This document shows, one piece after another, positions 44,009 through 52,445 of a stretch of DNA of 64,000 nucleotides. Position 1 is the first letter of the stretch, and each line of letters starts with the position of its first letter. This DNA comes from Aliiroseovarius sp. M344 (GTDB lineage Bacteria; Pseudomonadota; Alphaproteobacteria; Rhodobacterales; Rhodobacteraceae): contig NZ_CP081153.1 in assembly GCF_025140835.1 (NCBI RefSeq), forward strand, positions 3,133,001 to 3,197,000, written 5' to 3'. Position numbers and translations under genes: made by a program. The notes under the pieces were generated by a model. The model saw only the letters and a program-made list of their open reading frames with translations. It was not told where the DNA came from and ran no database searches.

Positions 44009-45091
44009 ATGGAACGCCGTAAGTTTCTGAAAGGCGCCGCAATCGGTGCCGGCGCAACTGCACTTGCCACACCGGCATTGGCGCAGGGTGGCAAATCAAT
44101 GACCATCGTGTCGACCTGGCCGCGTGACTTCCCGGGCCTTGGTGTCTCGGCACAACGTCTGGCCGCACGTATCGGTGAGCTTTCGGAAGGTGCCCTGAAC
44201 GTCGAATACTTCGCCGCTGGCGAACGTGTCGGAGCGCTGGACGTTTTTGACGAAGTCGCATCGGGCAACAGCCAAGCCTATATCGGTGCTGACTACTACT
44301 GGACCGGCAAGCACCCTGCTTTGGCTTATTTCACAGCCGTGCCCTTCGGCATGTCCTTCGCCGAAATCAACGCTTGGTGCCTTTATGGCGGCGGCATGGA
44401 TTTGTGGGACAAGGTTCAGGACCAGTTCGGCCTGAAAGGTCTGCCCGCAGGCAACACCGGCACCCAAGCTGGAGGCTGGTTCAACAAAGAGATCGAAAGC
44501 GCAGAAGACTTCAAAGGTCTGAAAATGCGTATTCCGGGTCTGGGTGGTCAGGTTCTGGCGAAACTGGGCGCATCGACTGTGTCGCTGCCTGGTGGTCAGA
44601 TCTACGAAAACCTCGTGTCCGGCACCATCGACGCGACTGAGTGGGTTGGTCCCTATAACGACTACTTCATGAAGTTCTACGAAGCTGCCAAGTATTACTA
44701 TACTGGCGGTATGCACGAGCCCGGCGCACAACTGTCGCTGACCTCGAACAAATCGTGGTGGTCGAGCCTGTCGGATTGGGAGCGTTCGGTAATCACCGCT
44801 GCTGCCCTCGAAGAAAACTCCAACTCCTACTTCGAATCCATGGCTTTGAACGGTGAATACCTGACCAAGCTTGTGGACGAGCAAGGCGTGGAAGTGCGCA
44901 GCTTCAACGAAGATACTTGGGATGCGATGGGCGAGGCCGCCGAGGAAGTGTTCGAAGAAACCGCAAGCTACGATGCATTGGCTGCTGAAGTGAACGACGC
45001 CGTGCAATCGAAGATGCGCGAAATCGGCCGCGGCATCTCGCTCTTCGAAGGTCAGTTTGTGAACCAGCGTAACCGGATCCTGGATCTGTAG
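44009..45091 (+). CDS. TRAP transporter substrate-binding protein (TakP-like)
   Basis: This 360-residue periplasmic binding protein starts with a twin-arginine signal (RRKFLKGAAIGAG) and a cleavage site near PALAQGG. The body resembles the TakP/DctP branch that binds 2-oxo acids or lactate. The FKGLKMRIPGLGGQVL segment holds the Arg that grips the ligand carboxylate. The frame is open to 43928, but the ATG at 44009 follows a perfect GGAGGAG and begins the Tat signal. It heads the TRAP operon; a hairpin after the gene probably limits read-through to the permeases. Confidence 0.92.
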   Translation: MERRKFLKGAAIGAGATALATPALAQGGKSMTIVSTWPRDFPGLGVSAQRLAARIGELSEGALNVEYFAAGERVGALDVFDEVASGNSQAYIGADYYWTGKHPALAYFTAVPFGMSFAEINAWCLYGGGMDLWDKVQDQFGLKGLPAGNTGTQAGGWFNKEIESAEDFKGLKMRIPGLGGQVLAKLGASTVSLPGGQIYENLVSGTIDATEWVGPYNDYFMKFYEAAKYYYTGGMHEPGAQLSLTSNKSWWSSLSDWERSVITAAALEENSNSYFESMALNGEYLTKLVDEQGVEVRSFNEDTWDAMGEAAEEVFEETASYDALAAEVNDAVQSKMREIGRGISLFEGQFVNQRNRILDL

Positions 45092-45119
45092 ACCGATTCT
45101 GACACGAACCTAAAAAACC

Positions 45120-45145
45120 AAGGGCGGGGAAGGTTCCCCGTCCTT
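45120..45145 (+). terminator. Attenuator-type hairpin after dctP
   Basis: A 12-bp stem (AAGGGCGGGGAA with TTCCCCGTCCTT, one G-T wobble) with a 2-base loop is followed by a T run. It resembles an intrinsic terminator and sits between the binding-protein gene and the permease genes. It may produce an excess of binding protein while allowing some read-through to dctQ and dctM. Confidence 0.7.
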
Positions 45146-45195
45146 TTTCCAAAGGGTCAGCCAACCATTGACCCTGTGGCCTTTCGGGAGGCGAT

Positions 45196-46194
45196 ATGGC
45201 ACAAGTTAGCACCCATCCAGACATTCCAAGACACGGCGATCCCGCGATACTTGCGCGGCTCTTTGGCTGGTGCACATTGACAGTTTTGGCTGCATTCCTG
45301 ATCAACAACGTCCTTGTCGTCGGCTTTGGATACCCGGGCACGCAGGCGGCCTTTGGCGGAAACGCAGCCGCCGGGTGGGTTCACATTGCGATCTATGCCG
45401 TCGCAATTGCCATTGCAGCAGCAATCGTAATGCGCAGCACGACCACCTCGCTGCGCTGGGACGCACACCGGATTCATTGTTTTAACATCTATCTCATTCG
45501 CGCATTATTCTGGGCCGTGTTCCTGATTGGCGTTGCAGATGCCACAATCGCATTCATGCGGGCAGAAAACCTGCTTGAACCTCTGTTGGGGTCCAGCAAT
45601 GCCCGACTGTTCAGCCGCCCAAGCTGGGTTGGCTCCTGGGTTCACATGCCGCTGATCGTGATCGCGTTCGGCATCGCCACCGTGACACGGACGCTTGGCT
45701 TTTTCTGGCTCGCCTTCTTGATCGTGATCGCCGAACTTCTGATCGTCATCTCGCGCTTCGTATTCAGCTATGAACAAGCGCTGATGGGTGACCTCGTGCG
45801 GTATTGGTATGCGGCGCTGTTCCTGTTCTCATCCGCCTATACGCTGTTTGACGAAGGCCATGTCCGCGTTGACGTTCTGTATGCCGGCTTTGGCAGATCA
45901 ACCCGCGGTATCGTCAACGGTATTGGTACGATCCTGTTGGGGATGAGCACCGCTTGGGTCATTCTGGCCGTCGGTTTTGGCGGAAAGCAGTCGATCATCA
46001 ATGCCCCGATCAGCAGCTTTGAGATTTCGCAGGCTGGTCCTTTTGGCCTGTACACAAAATACCAAATGGCTGCCTTCATCGGGCTGTTTGCCATCACCAT
46101 GCTGATCCAATTCGTCAGCTATTTTTTCGAAGCCGTGGCTGACAAACGAGACGAGCCCGGACATCGTGAAATCATGCAACCTTCTGCGCACTGA
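45196..46194 (+). CDS. TRAP transporter small permease (DctQ), extended
   Basis: This 332-residue membrane protein is the DctQ subunit but about twice the usual 160-200 residues. The N-terminal half (about 1-190) contributes four or more extra helices. The C-terminal half holds the recognisable DctQ part, including EGHVRVDVLYAGFG, where the Glu and Arg are typical. A GGAGG ribosome binding site precedes the ATG. It is followed 10 bp later by dctM. The extra helices suggest a large-permease subgroup of TRAP systems. Confidence 0.85.
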   Translation: MAQVSTHPDIPRHGDPAILARLFGWCTLTVLAAFLINNVLVVGFGYPGTQAAFGGNAAAGWVHIAIYAVAIAIAAAIVMRSTTTSLRWDAHRIHCFNIYLIRALFWAVFLIGVADATIAFMRAENLLEPLLGSSNARLFSRPSWVGSWVHMPLIVIAFGIATVTRTLGFFWLAFLIVIAELLIVISRFVFSYEQALMGDLVRYWYAALFLFSSAYTLFDEGHVRVDVLYAGFGRSTRGIVNGIGTILLGMSTAWVILAVGFGGKQSIINAPISSFEISQAGPFGLYTKYQMAAFIGLFAITMLIQFVSYFFEAVADKRDEPGHREIMQPSAH

Positions 46195-46204
46195 GGTCTG
46201 ACCT

Positions 46205-48859
46205 ATGGAGCTTTTCTTTCTTTTCCTGCTCATTGTCATCATGGCAGGCGCTTTGGGGTCTGGCTATCCGGTGGCCTTCGCCCTACCCGGTGCCGCGATC
46301 ATAACAATTGGTCTTGCTGCCGGTGCCGGGTATCTGATGGTCGGGTCGACCGATGCCTATTTTCATAGCGGCGGTCCAAACCAATGGCTATCGGCCGGGG
46401 TAACAAACCTCAGAGGTGTCTATTGGGAGGTTGAGCGAGATACGCTGATCGCCATCCCACTGTTCATCTTCATGGGCATCATGTTGCAACGGTCCAAGAT
46501 TGCCGAGGACCTGTTGGTCACCATGGCCCGCCTGTTCGGCCCAGTGCCCGGCGGACTTGGTATCTCGGTTGTATTTGTGGGCGCATTGCTGGCCGCAACC
46601 ACCGGTATCGTTGGCGCAACCGTCGTCGCGATGGGCCTGATTTCACTGCCCGCCATGCTGCGCAACAACTACTCGCAATCGCTGGCTACTGGCACGATCG
46701 CCGCTTCAGGCACACTGGGGCAGATCATTCCGCCTTCTATCGTGCTGATCATTCTGGCGGACCAGCTAGCATCAGCCACGGATCAGGCCGGGACTGCACG
46801 GAAAATCCTGCACAAGGAAGCCACCGGTGAACTGTCCATGCCGTCCATGTTTGATGTCGTGTCAACCTCGGCAGGTGAAATGTTCTTGGGCGCGTTCATC
46901 CCCGGCATGGTGCTTGTCGGGCTTTACATGCTCTATATCCTTTTCTACGCGATCCTGCGCCCTCACAAGGCACCTGCTGTTCCTTATGACGGGGCCTATG
47001 ACGTCGCTTTCCTGAAAAACGTGCTGATCACTCTGGTCCCGCCTCTTGCCCTGATTTTCTTGGTTCTTGGGTCGATCATCGCTGGTATCGCAACGGTGAA
47101 CCAAGCGGGCGCGATTGGTGCCGCGGGCGCTATGATCATGGCCGGTTACCGTTTGCCAACGCCGAGCAAGAGTCTGTATTACCCTGCCCTTTTAGCCATT
47201 GCCGCACTATTCCTAGCAGGCTTTGCCATCTCAAATTACGAGATGAACATCAAAGGCGTAAGCGATAGCACCGACCAGTTTGGTATCACGCTGGGTATTA
47301 TTTCCACGATCATGCTGTTGACCGCACTTGGCTGGTCCTGCTGGCGCATTTTTAAGATCGAAGACACCTTGGCAGGCGTCATGCTTGAGACGGCGAAAAC
47401 GACGTCACTTGTCTTCATCATCCTTTTGGGTGCCGCCATGCTGACCGCCGCATTCCGCGCCTTTGGCGGGGAAGAGCTTGTGCGCGAGTTCCTTCTGGGC
47501 CTGCCCGGCGGGTTCTGGACTCAGTTCCTGATCGTGATGCTGGTGATCTTTGTCCTTGGCTTCTTCCTTGATTTTATCGAGATCGCGGTGGTTGTGGTGC
47601 CGATCGTAGCCCCTATCCTGCTGGCCGATCCAGAAGCCAACATCACCGCCGTTTGGCTGGGTGTGATGATTGGTCTGAACATTCAGACCAGCTTCCTGAC
47701 GCCACCCTTTGGCTTCGCGCTGTTCTATCTGCGTGGAGTGGCACCTGCGATCGTTAAGACCGTGCAAATGTATAAGGGCGTGATCGCCTTTATCCTGCTG
47801 CAACTGACGGCACTGGCGATTGTGGGACTGTATCCTCCGCTGGTGAACTATCTGCCCAACCGGGTGAGCTTCCTGTCGGAAACCAGCCCGCCACCACGCA
47901 ACCCGAGACTACAACTGTGTCTTGAGGAATATGTGGGTCAGCGTTTGTTCGAAAGCTCTGAGACGCAGGATGCGATCGCGACCGTGCGTGCATTGGATCT
48001 GTCGATCCTGCCTAAAGACTTAGCAGGTGACCTAACCGACAGCCTCGAGTCCGCTGACAATGCTATCGCAGAGCTTGGCGCGGCGTTCGAGGCCGTCAAA
48101 CAGGTAGAAGCAGCGGCCGACGACTACCGTCCACAATTACGGCTGGTGCGTGGGTTGGAGAAACAAATCCGAAGCGCCAAGGAAGAAGCCGATAAGCTGA
48201 ATGTCAGGATTGGCCGGATGCGTGAGGAAAGTCAGGCAGCAGCACGTGCTGCGCTTGAGGCGGATGTTGCCCTGCTTGATGCTGAAGTTGAGCACCTGCG
48301 TTCGCAGATCCCGGAAAGCTGGAAAGGCGTGCACGATTCTTTCCAAGCCCTGACCACCGCCGAGGATTCGGCCCGTAACAAATATCGCCGGGCAGCAGAT
48401 TCTGCGTATGAAGACGCGCTTGATGTATCGGCCGTTCTGGTTGCCAATGCTGACTTTGCAGCGATGGAGCCACAACTGCGCGACATTCGGGCTGCGATCC
48501 AAACTATGCCAGAAGCCGAAGCTGAAGATCTGGTCGACGAGCTGTCAAAAGCCTTTGGAAAGATCGATGGCGCGGGCGACGTGAAAAGCGCTCTGAGCAA
48601 GGCTGCAAAGGCCTTGAAGGATAAAGAGCCAGATCGCGAAAAAGCTATGGAGGCCTATGAGAAGGCCGTTGTGGAATTTGATTCTCAATTGGGCTGGCGG
48701 GCTGAAGCGGCTGAAAAGCTGCAGCCAACTCTTGTCTCGTATCTGGATACAATTCGTGGCTCGTTGGGTATTCGGGTCCAAGACCGCTTTACTCGCGAAC
48801 AGGCGCTGGCAATGGCATCCTGTTCTGCGCGCCATCGTGATATCTCGTTGAATTTCTAG
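46205..48859 (+). CDS. TRAP large permease (DctM) with coiled-coil tail
   Basis: This protein has 884 residues against about 430 for ordinary DctM. Residues 1 to about 555 hold the multi-helix permease with family motifs (AATTGIVGATVVAMG, GTIAASGTLGQIIPPSIVLI, LNIQTSFLTPPFGFALFYL) and enlarged loops. From about 557 to the end comes a soluble, charged, helix-forming region. It is rich in Ala, Glu, Lys and Leu, with strong coiled-coil character near 620-700 (EKQIRSAKEEADKLNVRI). No frameshift is needed; the fusion is continuous. The tail may tether partners or oligomerise the transporter; its function is unknown. A strong terminator follows. Confidence 0.9.
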   Translation: MELFFLFLLIVIMAGALGSGYPVAFALPGAAIITIGLAAGAGYLMVGSTDAYFHSGGPNQWLSAGVTNLRGVYWEVERDTLIAIPLFIFMGIMLQRSKIAEDLLVTMARLFGPVPGGLGISVVFVGALLAATTGIVGATVVAMGLISLPAMLRNNYSQSLATGTIAASGTLGQIIPPSIVLIILADQLASATDQAGTARKILHKEATGELSMPSMFDVVSTSAGEMFLGAFIPGMVLVGLYMLYILFYAILRPHKAPAVPYDGAYDVAFLKNVLITLVPPLALIFLVLGSIIAGIATVNQAGAIGAAGAMIMAGYRLPTPSKSLYYPALLAIAALFLAGFAISNYEMNIKGVSDSTDQFGITLGIISTIMLLTALGWSCWRIFKIEDTLAGVMLETAKTTSLVFIILLGAAMLTAAFRAFGGEELVREFLLGLPGGFWTQFLIVMLVIFVLGFFLDFIEIAVVVVPIVAPILLADPEANITAVWLGVMIGLNIQTSFLTPPFGFALFYLRGVAPAIVKTVQMYKGVIAFILLQLTALAIVGLYPPLVNYLPNRVSFLSETSPPPRNPRLQLCLEEYVGQRLFESSETQDAIATVRALDLSILPKDLAGDLTDSLESADNAIAELGAAFEAVKQVEAAADDYRPQLRLVRGLEKQIRSAKEEADKLNVRIGRMREESQAAARAALEADVALLDAEVEHLRSQIPESWKGVHDSFQALTTAEDSARNKYRRAADSAYEDALDVSAVLVANADFAAMEPQLRDIRAAIQTMPEAEAEDLVDELSKAFGKIDGAGDVKSALSKAAKALKDKEPDREKAMEAYEKAVVEFDSQLGWRAEAAEKLQPTLVSYLDTIRGSLGIRVQDRFTREQALAMASCSARHRDISLNF

Positions 48860-48878
48860 AGGATTTTCAATCGCGCGA

Positions 48879-48909
48879 AAAAAGGGCCGGGGCAACCTCG
48901 GCCCTTTTT
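48879..48909 (+). terminator. Rho-independent terminator of the TRAP operon
   Basis: A perfect 11-bp inverted repeat, AAAAAGGGCCG and its complement CGGCCCTTTTT, encloses a 9-base loop and ends in a T run. It starts 20 bp after the dctM stop. It can act in both directions because of the A run on the left arm. It separates the TRAP operon from the following peptide ABC operon. Confidence 0.9.
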
Positions 48910-49077
48910 GTTTGCCGCGAAGGGTAGCTTTCTGCCGCGTGACGTAACATAGTGTCGGAAATCGATGATACTCGGTCGGTATCAAACCTTGCGAAACCCG
49001 GCCATCTGGTCAACTCTGTCAGTCGATCCAGAAAAAAGCGGCCAAAAGGCCCACATTTCTCACTCAGGGAGCTCTCT

Positions 49078-50667
49078 ATGTCCAACGAACTCGAATATCT
49101 TTCCAAGCAGGTCGCCTCACGCAAGCTGTCGCGCCGCGACTTCATGGGCCGCGCCAGTGCACTTGGCGTTTCTGCCGCTGCTGCTGGCACGATGCTGACC
49201 ACTGCCGCGCACGCGGCTGGCCCGGTCAAAGGCGGCACGATGAAACTGGGTATGATGGGCGGCGAAAGCACCAATACCATGGACCCCGCCGCCGCAGCCA
49301 CGCAGGTGCCAGGCATGAACCTGCGCCTTTTCGGCGACCAGATCGTCGATGTATCAGACACCGGTGAAGTCGAATTTCGCCTGGCCGAAAGCGTTGAAAG
49401 CACGCCCGATGCCAAGACTTGGCACTTCAAAGTGCGTCAGGGCGTAGAATTCCACAACGGCAAGACCGTCACCGCCGAAGATTTCCTGAAAACCATTGAA
49501 CGCCACGCCAATGAAGAGTCGAAATCAGGTGCTCTGGGCGTTCTGCAAGGCATCGAAAGCATGTCAGCGGATGGCGACACCTTCACCGTCAACATGGAAA
49601 CCGCCTCTGCTGACCTGCCCTATCTGTTGGCGGATTGGCACCTTGCCGTTCAGCCCGATGGCGGCTTTGACGCCCCGACTGCTGGCGTTGGGACGGGTGC
49701 CTATATTCTGGAAACAGATGAACCAGGCGTGCGTCACACGTTCAAGAAGAACCCGAACTATTGGGATGACACACGCGGTCATGTCGACGAGGTTGAGTTG
49801 CTGGTTATCAACGACAACACCGCCCGTATGTCGGCGCTACAGTCGGGTCAGGTTCACATGGTCAACGGGGTCGATCCGAAAGTGGCCGACCTTCTGGGCC
49901 GCGCGCCGAACCTTGAAATCAAAAACGTCGCGGGACGTGCGCATTATGTCTTCATCATGCACTCAAACACCGCGCCGTTCGACAATCGCGACCTGCGTCT
50001 TGCGCTTAAATACGCGATGAACCGCGAAGAAATGGTCGAAAAGATTCTGCGCGGCTTCGGCACGGTCGGCAACGATATGCCGGTGAATGCGGCTTATCCC
50101 CTGTTCGACGACACGATCGAACAGCGCACCTATGACCCCGAAAAGGCGGCCGAGCATTACAAGGCGTCAGGCCATGATGGATCACCGATCATCCTGCGCA
50201 CATCCGATGCAGCCTTCGCTGGTGCCGTTGACGCAGCCCAGCTGTTCCAACAAAGCGCCAAGGCCGCAGGCATCAACATTGAGATCAAGCGCGAGCCGTC
50301 AGATGGTTACTGGTCCGAAGTCTGGAACAAGCAGCCCTTCTGTACGTCATACTGGTCGGGTCGCCCGGTACAGGATCAGATGTATACCACCGCCTATGTC
50401 TCGACCGCGGACTGGAACGACACCCGGTTTAACAACAAAGAGTTTGACGAGCTTCTGGTCCAAGCGCGTGGCGAACTGGACCCGGCCAAACGCAAAGAGA
50501 TGTATTCAAGAATGGGTCATCTTGTGCGTGACGAAAGCGGCTTGATCTGCCCGATGTTTAATGACTTCGTGGACGGTGTGTCGACGCAGGTTCAGGGCTA
50601 CAAGGATGATCCGAACGGTCTGCTAATGTATAACTGGGCGCCGATCAAATGTTGGCTGGACGCGTAA
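49078..50667 (+). CDS. Peptide/opine ABC substrate-binding protein
   Basis: This 529-residue family 5 solute-binding protein (DppA/OppA class) has a twin-arginine signal (LSRRDFMGRASALG) with cleavage near AHAAGPV, about residue 47. The mature part has the family segments WHFKVRQGVEFHNGKTVTA and NREEMVEKILRG. The frame is open to 48952, but the ATG at 49078 has an AGGGAG ribosome binding site and begins the signal. It heads an operon with two permeases and a fused ATPase. Neighbouring hydroxyproline genes suggest a proline- or hydroxyproline-containing ligand. Confidence 0.92.
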   Translation: MSNELEYLSKQVASRKLSRRDFMGRASALGVSAAAAGTMLTTAAHAAGPVKGGTMKLGMMGGESTNTMDPAAAATQVPGMNLRLFGDQIVDVSDTGEVEFRLAESVESTPDAKTWHFKVRQGVEFHNGKTVTAEDFLKTIERHANEESKSGALGVLQGIESMSADGDTFTVNMETASADLPYLLADWHLAVQPDGGFDAPTAGVGTGAYILETDEPGVRHTFKKNPNYWDDTRGHVDEVELLVINDNTARMSALQSGQVHMVNGVDPKVADLLGRAPNLEIKNVAGRAHYVFIMHSNTAPFDNRDLRLALKYAMNREEMVEKILRGFGTVGNDMPVNAAYPLFDDTIEQRTYDPEKAAEHYKASGHDGSPIILRTSDAAFAGAVDAAQLFQQSAKAAGINIEIKREPSDGYWSEVWNKQPFCTSYWSGRPVQDQMYTTAYVSTADWNDTRFNNKEFDELLVQARGELDPAKRKEMYSRMGHLVRDESGLICPMFNDFVDGVSTQVQGYKDDPNGLLMYNWAPIKCWLDA

Positions 50668-50676
50668 GGTCAGCTG

Positions 50677-51633
50677 ATGCACCCCATCCTAAAACTGGTT
50701 GCTCAGCGCCTTGCGCTGAGCGTCCTTCTTCTTCTCGCAGCTTCGGTGCTGATCTTTGTCGGGACAACGATCCTTCCGGGTGATGTTGCCCAAAGCATTC
50801 TGGGTCAGGCCGCGACTCCGCAATCGCTGGCCAATCTGCGTGAAGAATTGGGCATGAATGACCCAGCGACCACGCGTTACTTCAATTGGCTGTTTGGCGC
50901 GCTTCAGGGTGATCTGGGCACGGCGCTGACCAACGGGCGTGACATCGCCGACAGCCTGGCCGGCCGCTTGAAGAACACGATGTTCCTTGCTTTCTGGGCC
51001 GCAATTGTGGCCGTGCCGCTTGCGATCTTCCTTGGCCTTCTTGCCGTGCGCTATCGCGAACGCTGGCCGGACAAGTTGATTTCGGCAGTGACGTTGGCCT
51101 CGATTTCCGTACCAGAATTCCTGATCGGCTATATTCTGATGTATTTCGTCGCCGTGAAGCTGCAATGGGCACCTTCGGTCGCCACGATCTATGATTCTAT
51201 GTCACTGTGGGAAAAGCTGAATGCAATCGCGTTGCCGGTTGCGGTGCTGACCATGGTTGTGCTGGCCCACATGATGCGCATGACACGCGCCGCCATCCTA
51301 AACGTGATGCAATCGGCTTACATTGAAACGGCTGAACTGAAGGGTCTGACAAGCTTTCAAGTGATCGCCCGTCATGCCTTTCCGAACGCCATCGCCCCCA
51401 TCGTCAACGTCGTGATGCTGAACCTTGCCTATCTGGTGGTCGGCGTCGTCGTGGTCGAAGTCGTCTTTGTCTATCCCGGCATGGGGCAGTATCTGGTGGA
51501 CCACGTGGCCAAGCGCGACGTGCCGGTTGTGCAGGCCTGCGGACTGATTTTCGCGGCAGTCTATATTGGGTTGAACATGATTGCTGACATCGTGTCGATC
51601 CTGGCGAACCCAAGGCTGAGGCATCCGAAATGA
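50677..51633 (+). CDS. Peptide ABC transporter permease (DppB-like)
   Basis: This 318-residue inner-membrane permease has six predicted helices. It carries the DppB-type start (LVAQRLALSVLLLL), the FVGTTILPGDVA loop and an EAA-type loop (ETAELKGLTSFQVIARHAFP). It begins 9 bp after the binding-protein gene and overlaps the next permease by four bases. It should form the membrane channel with the DppC-like partner. Confidence 0.93.
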   Translation: MHPILKLVAQRLALSVLLLLAASVLIFVGTTILPGDVAQSILGQAATPQSLANLREELGMNDPATTRYFNWLFGALQGDLGTALTNGRDIADSLAGRLKNTMFLAFWAAIVAVPLAIFLGLLAVRYRERWPDKLISAVTLASISVPEFLIGYILMYFVAVKLQWAPSVATIYDSMSLWEKLNAIALPVAVLTMVVLAHMMRMTRAAILNVMQSAYIETAELKGLTSFQVIARHAFPNAIAPIVNVVMLNLAYLVVGVVVVEVVFVYPGMGQYLVDHVAKRDVPVVQACGLIFAAVYIGLNMIADIVSILANPRLRHPK

Positions 51634-52445
51634 TAAGAATACCTCCTGCGGCTTTGATCGGCCTGTTTTTCACTGGGCTTTACTTCTTCATGGCAATCTT
51701 TGCCCCATTGATTGCGCCCTATTCGATGACCGAGATCGTCGGTGACGTTTGGGAGCCGTCCTCGTCCGAGCACTGGCTGGGCACCGACAACATTGGACGT
51801 GATCTACTGACTCGCATGATCTATGGCGGACGCACGACAATCTTTATCGCCACAGCTGCCACGATCCTCAGCTTCACGCTGGGTTCGATCCTTGGCTTCA
51901 CGGCTGCCGTGGTTGGCGGTTGGGTCGATCAGCTGATGAGCCGCTTTGTAGACCTGATCATGTCGATCCCGACGCTGATCTTTGCTCTCGTCGTTCTGTC
52001 GGTTATGCCGGTTACGCTGTTAATATTGATCATGGTGATGGGTCTGCTCGATTCCACCCGCGTTTACCGTCTCGCACGCGCCGTTGCTGTCGACATCAAC
52101 GTCATGGACTTCGTTGAAGCCGCAAAACTTCGCGGCGAAGGCCGGGGCTGGATCATCTTCCGTGAGATATTGCCAAACGCCCTGTCACCGCTAGTGGCCG
52201 AGATGGGCCTTCGCTTTATTTTTGCGGTGCTGTTTGTCTCGACGCTCTCGTTCCTTGGCCTGGGCGTACAACCGCCAAACGCAGATTGGGGCGGCATCGT
52301 GAAAGAGAATAAAGACGGCATTGTCTACGGGATCACCGCAGCTTTGGTACCTGCCTTTGCAATCGCAACGCTCGCCATCTCGGTGAACCTCGTGGCCGAT
52401 TGGGTCCTCAATCGCACAACCAGCCTGAAAGGGGGCCGCGGATGA
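51630..52445 (+). CDS. Peptide ABC transporter permease (DppC-like)
   Basis: This 271-residue inner-membrane permease has the DppC hallmark HWLGTDNIGRDLLTRMIYGGR, an EAA loop (EAAKLRGEGRGWIIFREILP) and the GLGVQPPNADWG segment. ATGA overlaps on both sides couple it to the DppB-like permease and to the double ATPase. Helix number and length are normal for the family. Confidence 0.94.
   Translation: MIRIPPAALIGLFFTGLYFFMAIFAPLIAPYSMTEIVGDVWEPSSSEHWLGTDNIGRDLLTRMIYGGRTTIFIATAATILSFTLGSILGFTAAVVGGWVDQLMSRFVDLIMSIPTLIFALVVLSVMPVTLLILIMVMGLLDSTRVYRLARAVAVDINVMDFVEAAKLRGEGRGWIIFREILPNALSPLVAEMGLRFIFAVLFVSTLSFLGLGVQPPNADWGGIVKENKDGIVYGITAALVPAFAIATLAISVNLVADWVLNRTTSLKGGRG

Noticed and set aside
44001..44261. 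Minus-strand frame inside dctP
   Set aside because: It is antisense to the Tat signal and N-terminal domain of a clear binding protein and has no independent support.
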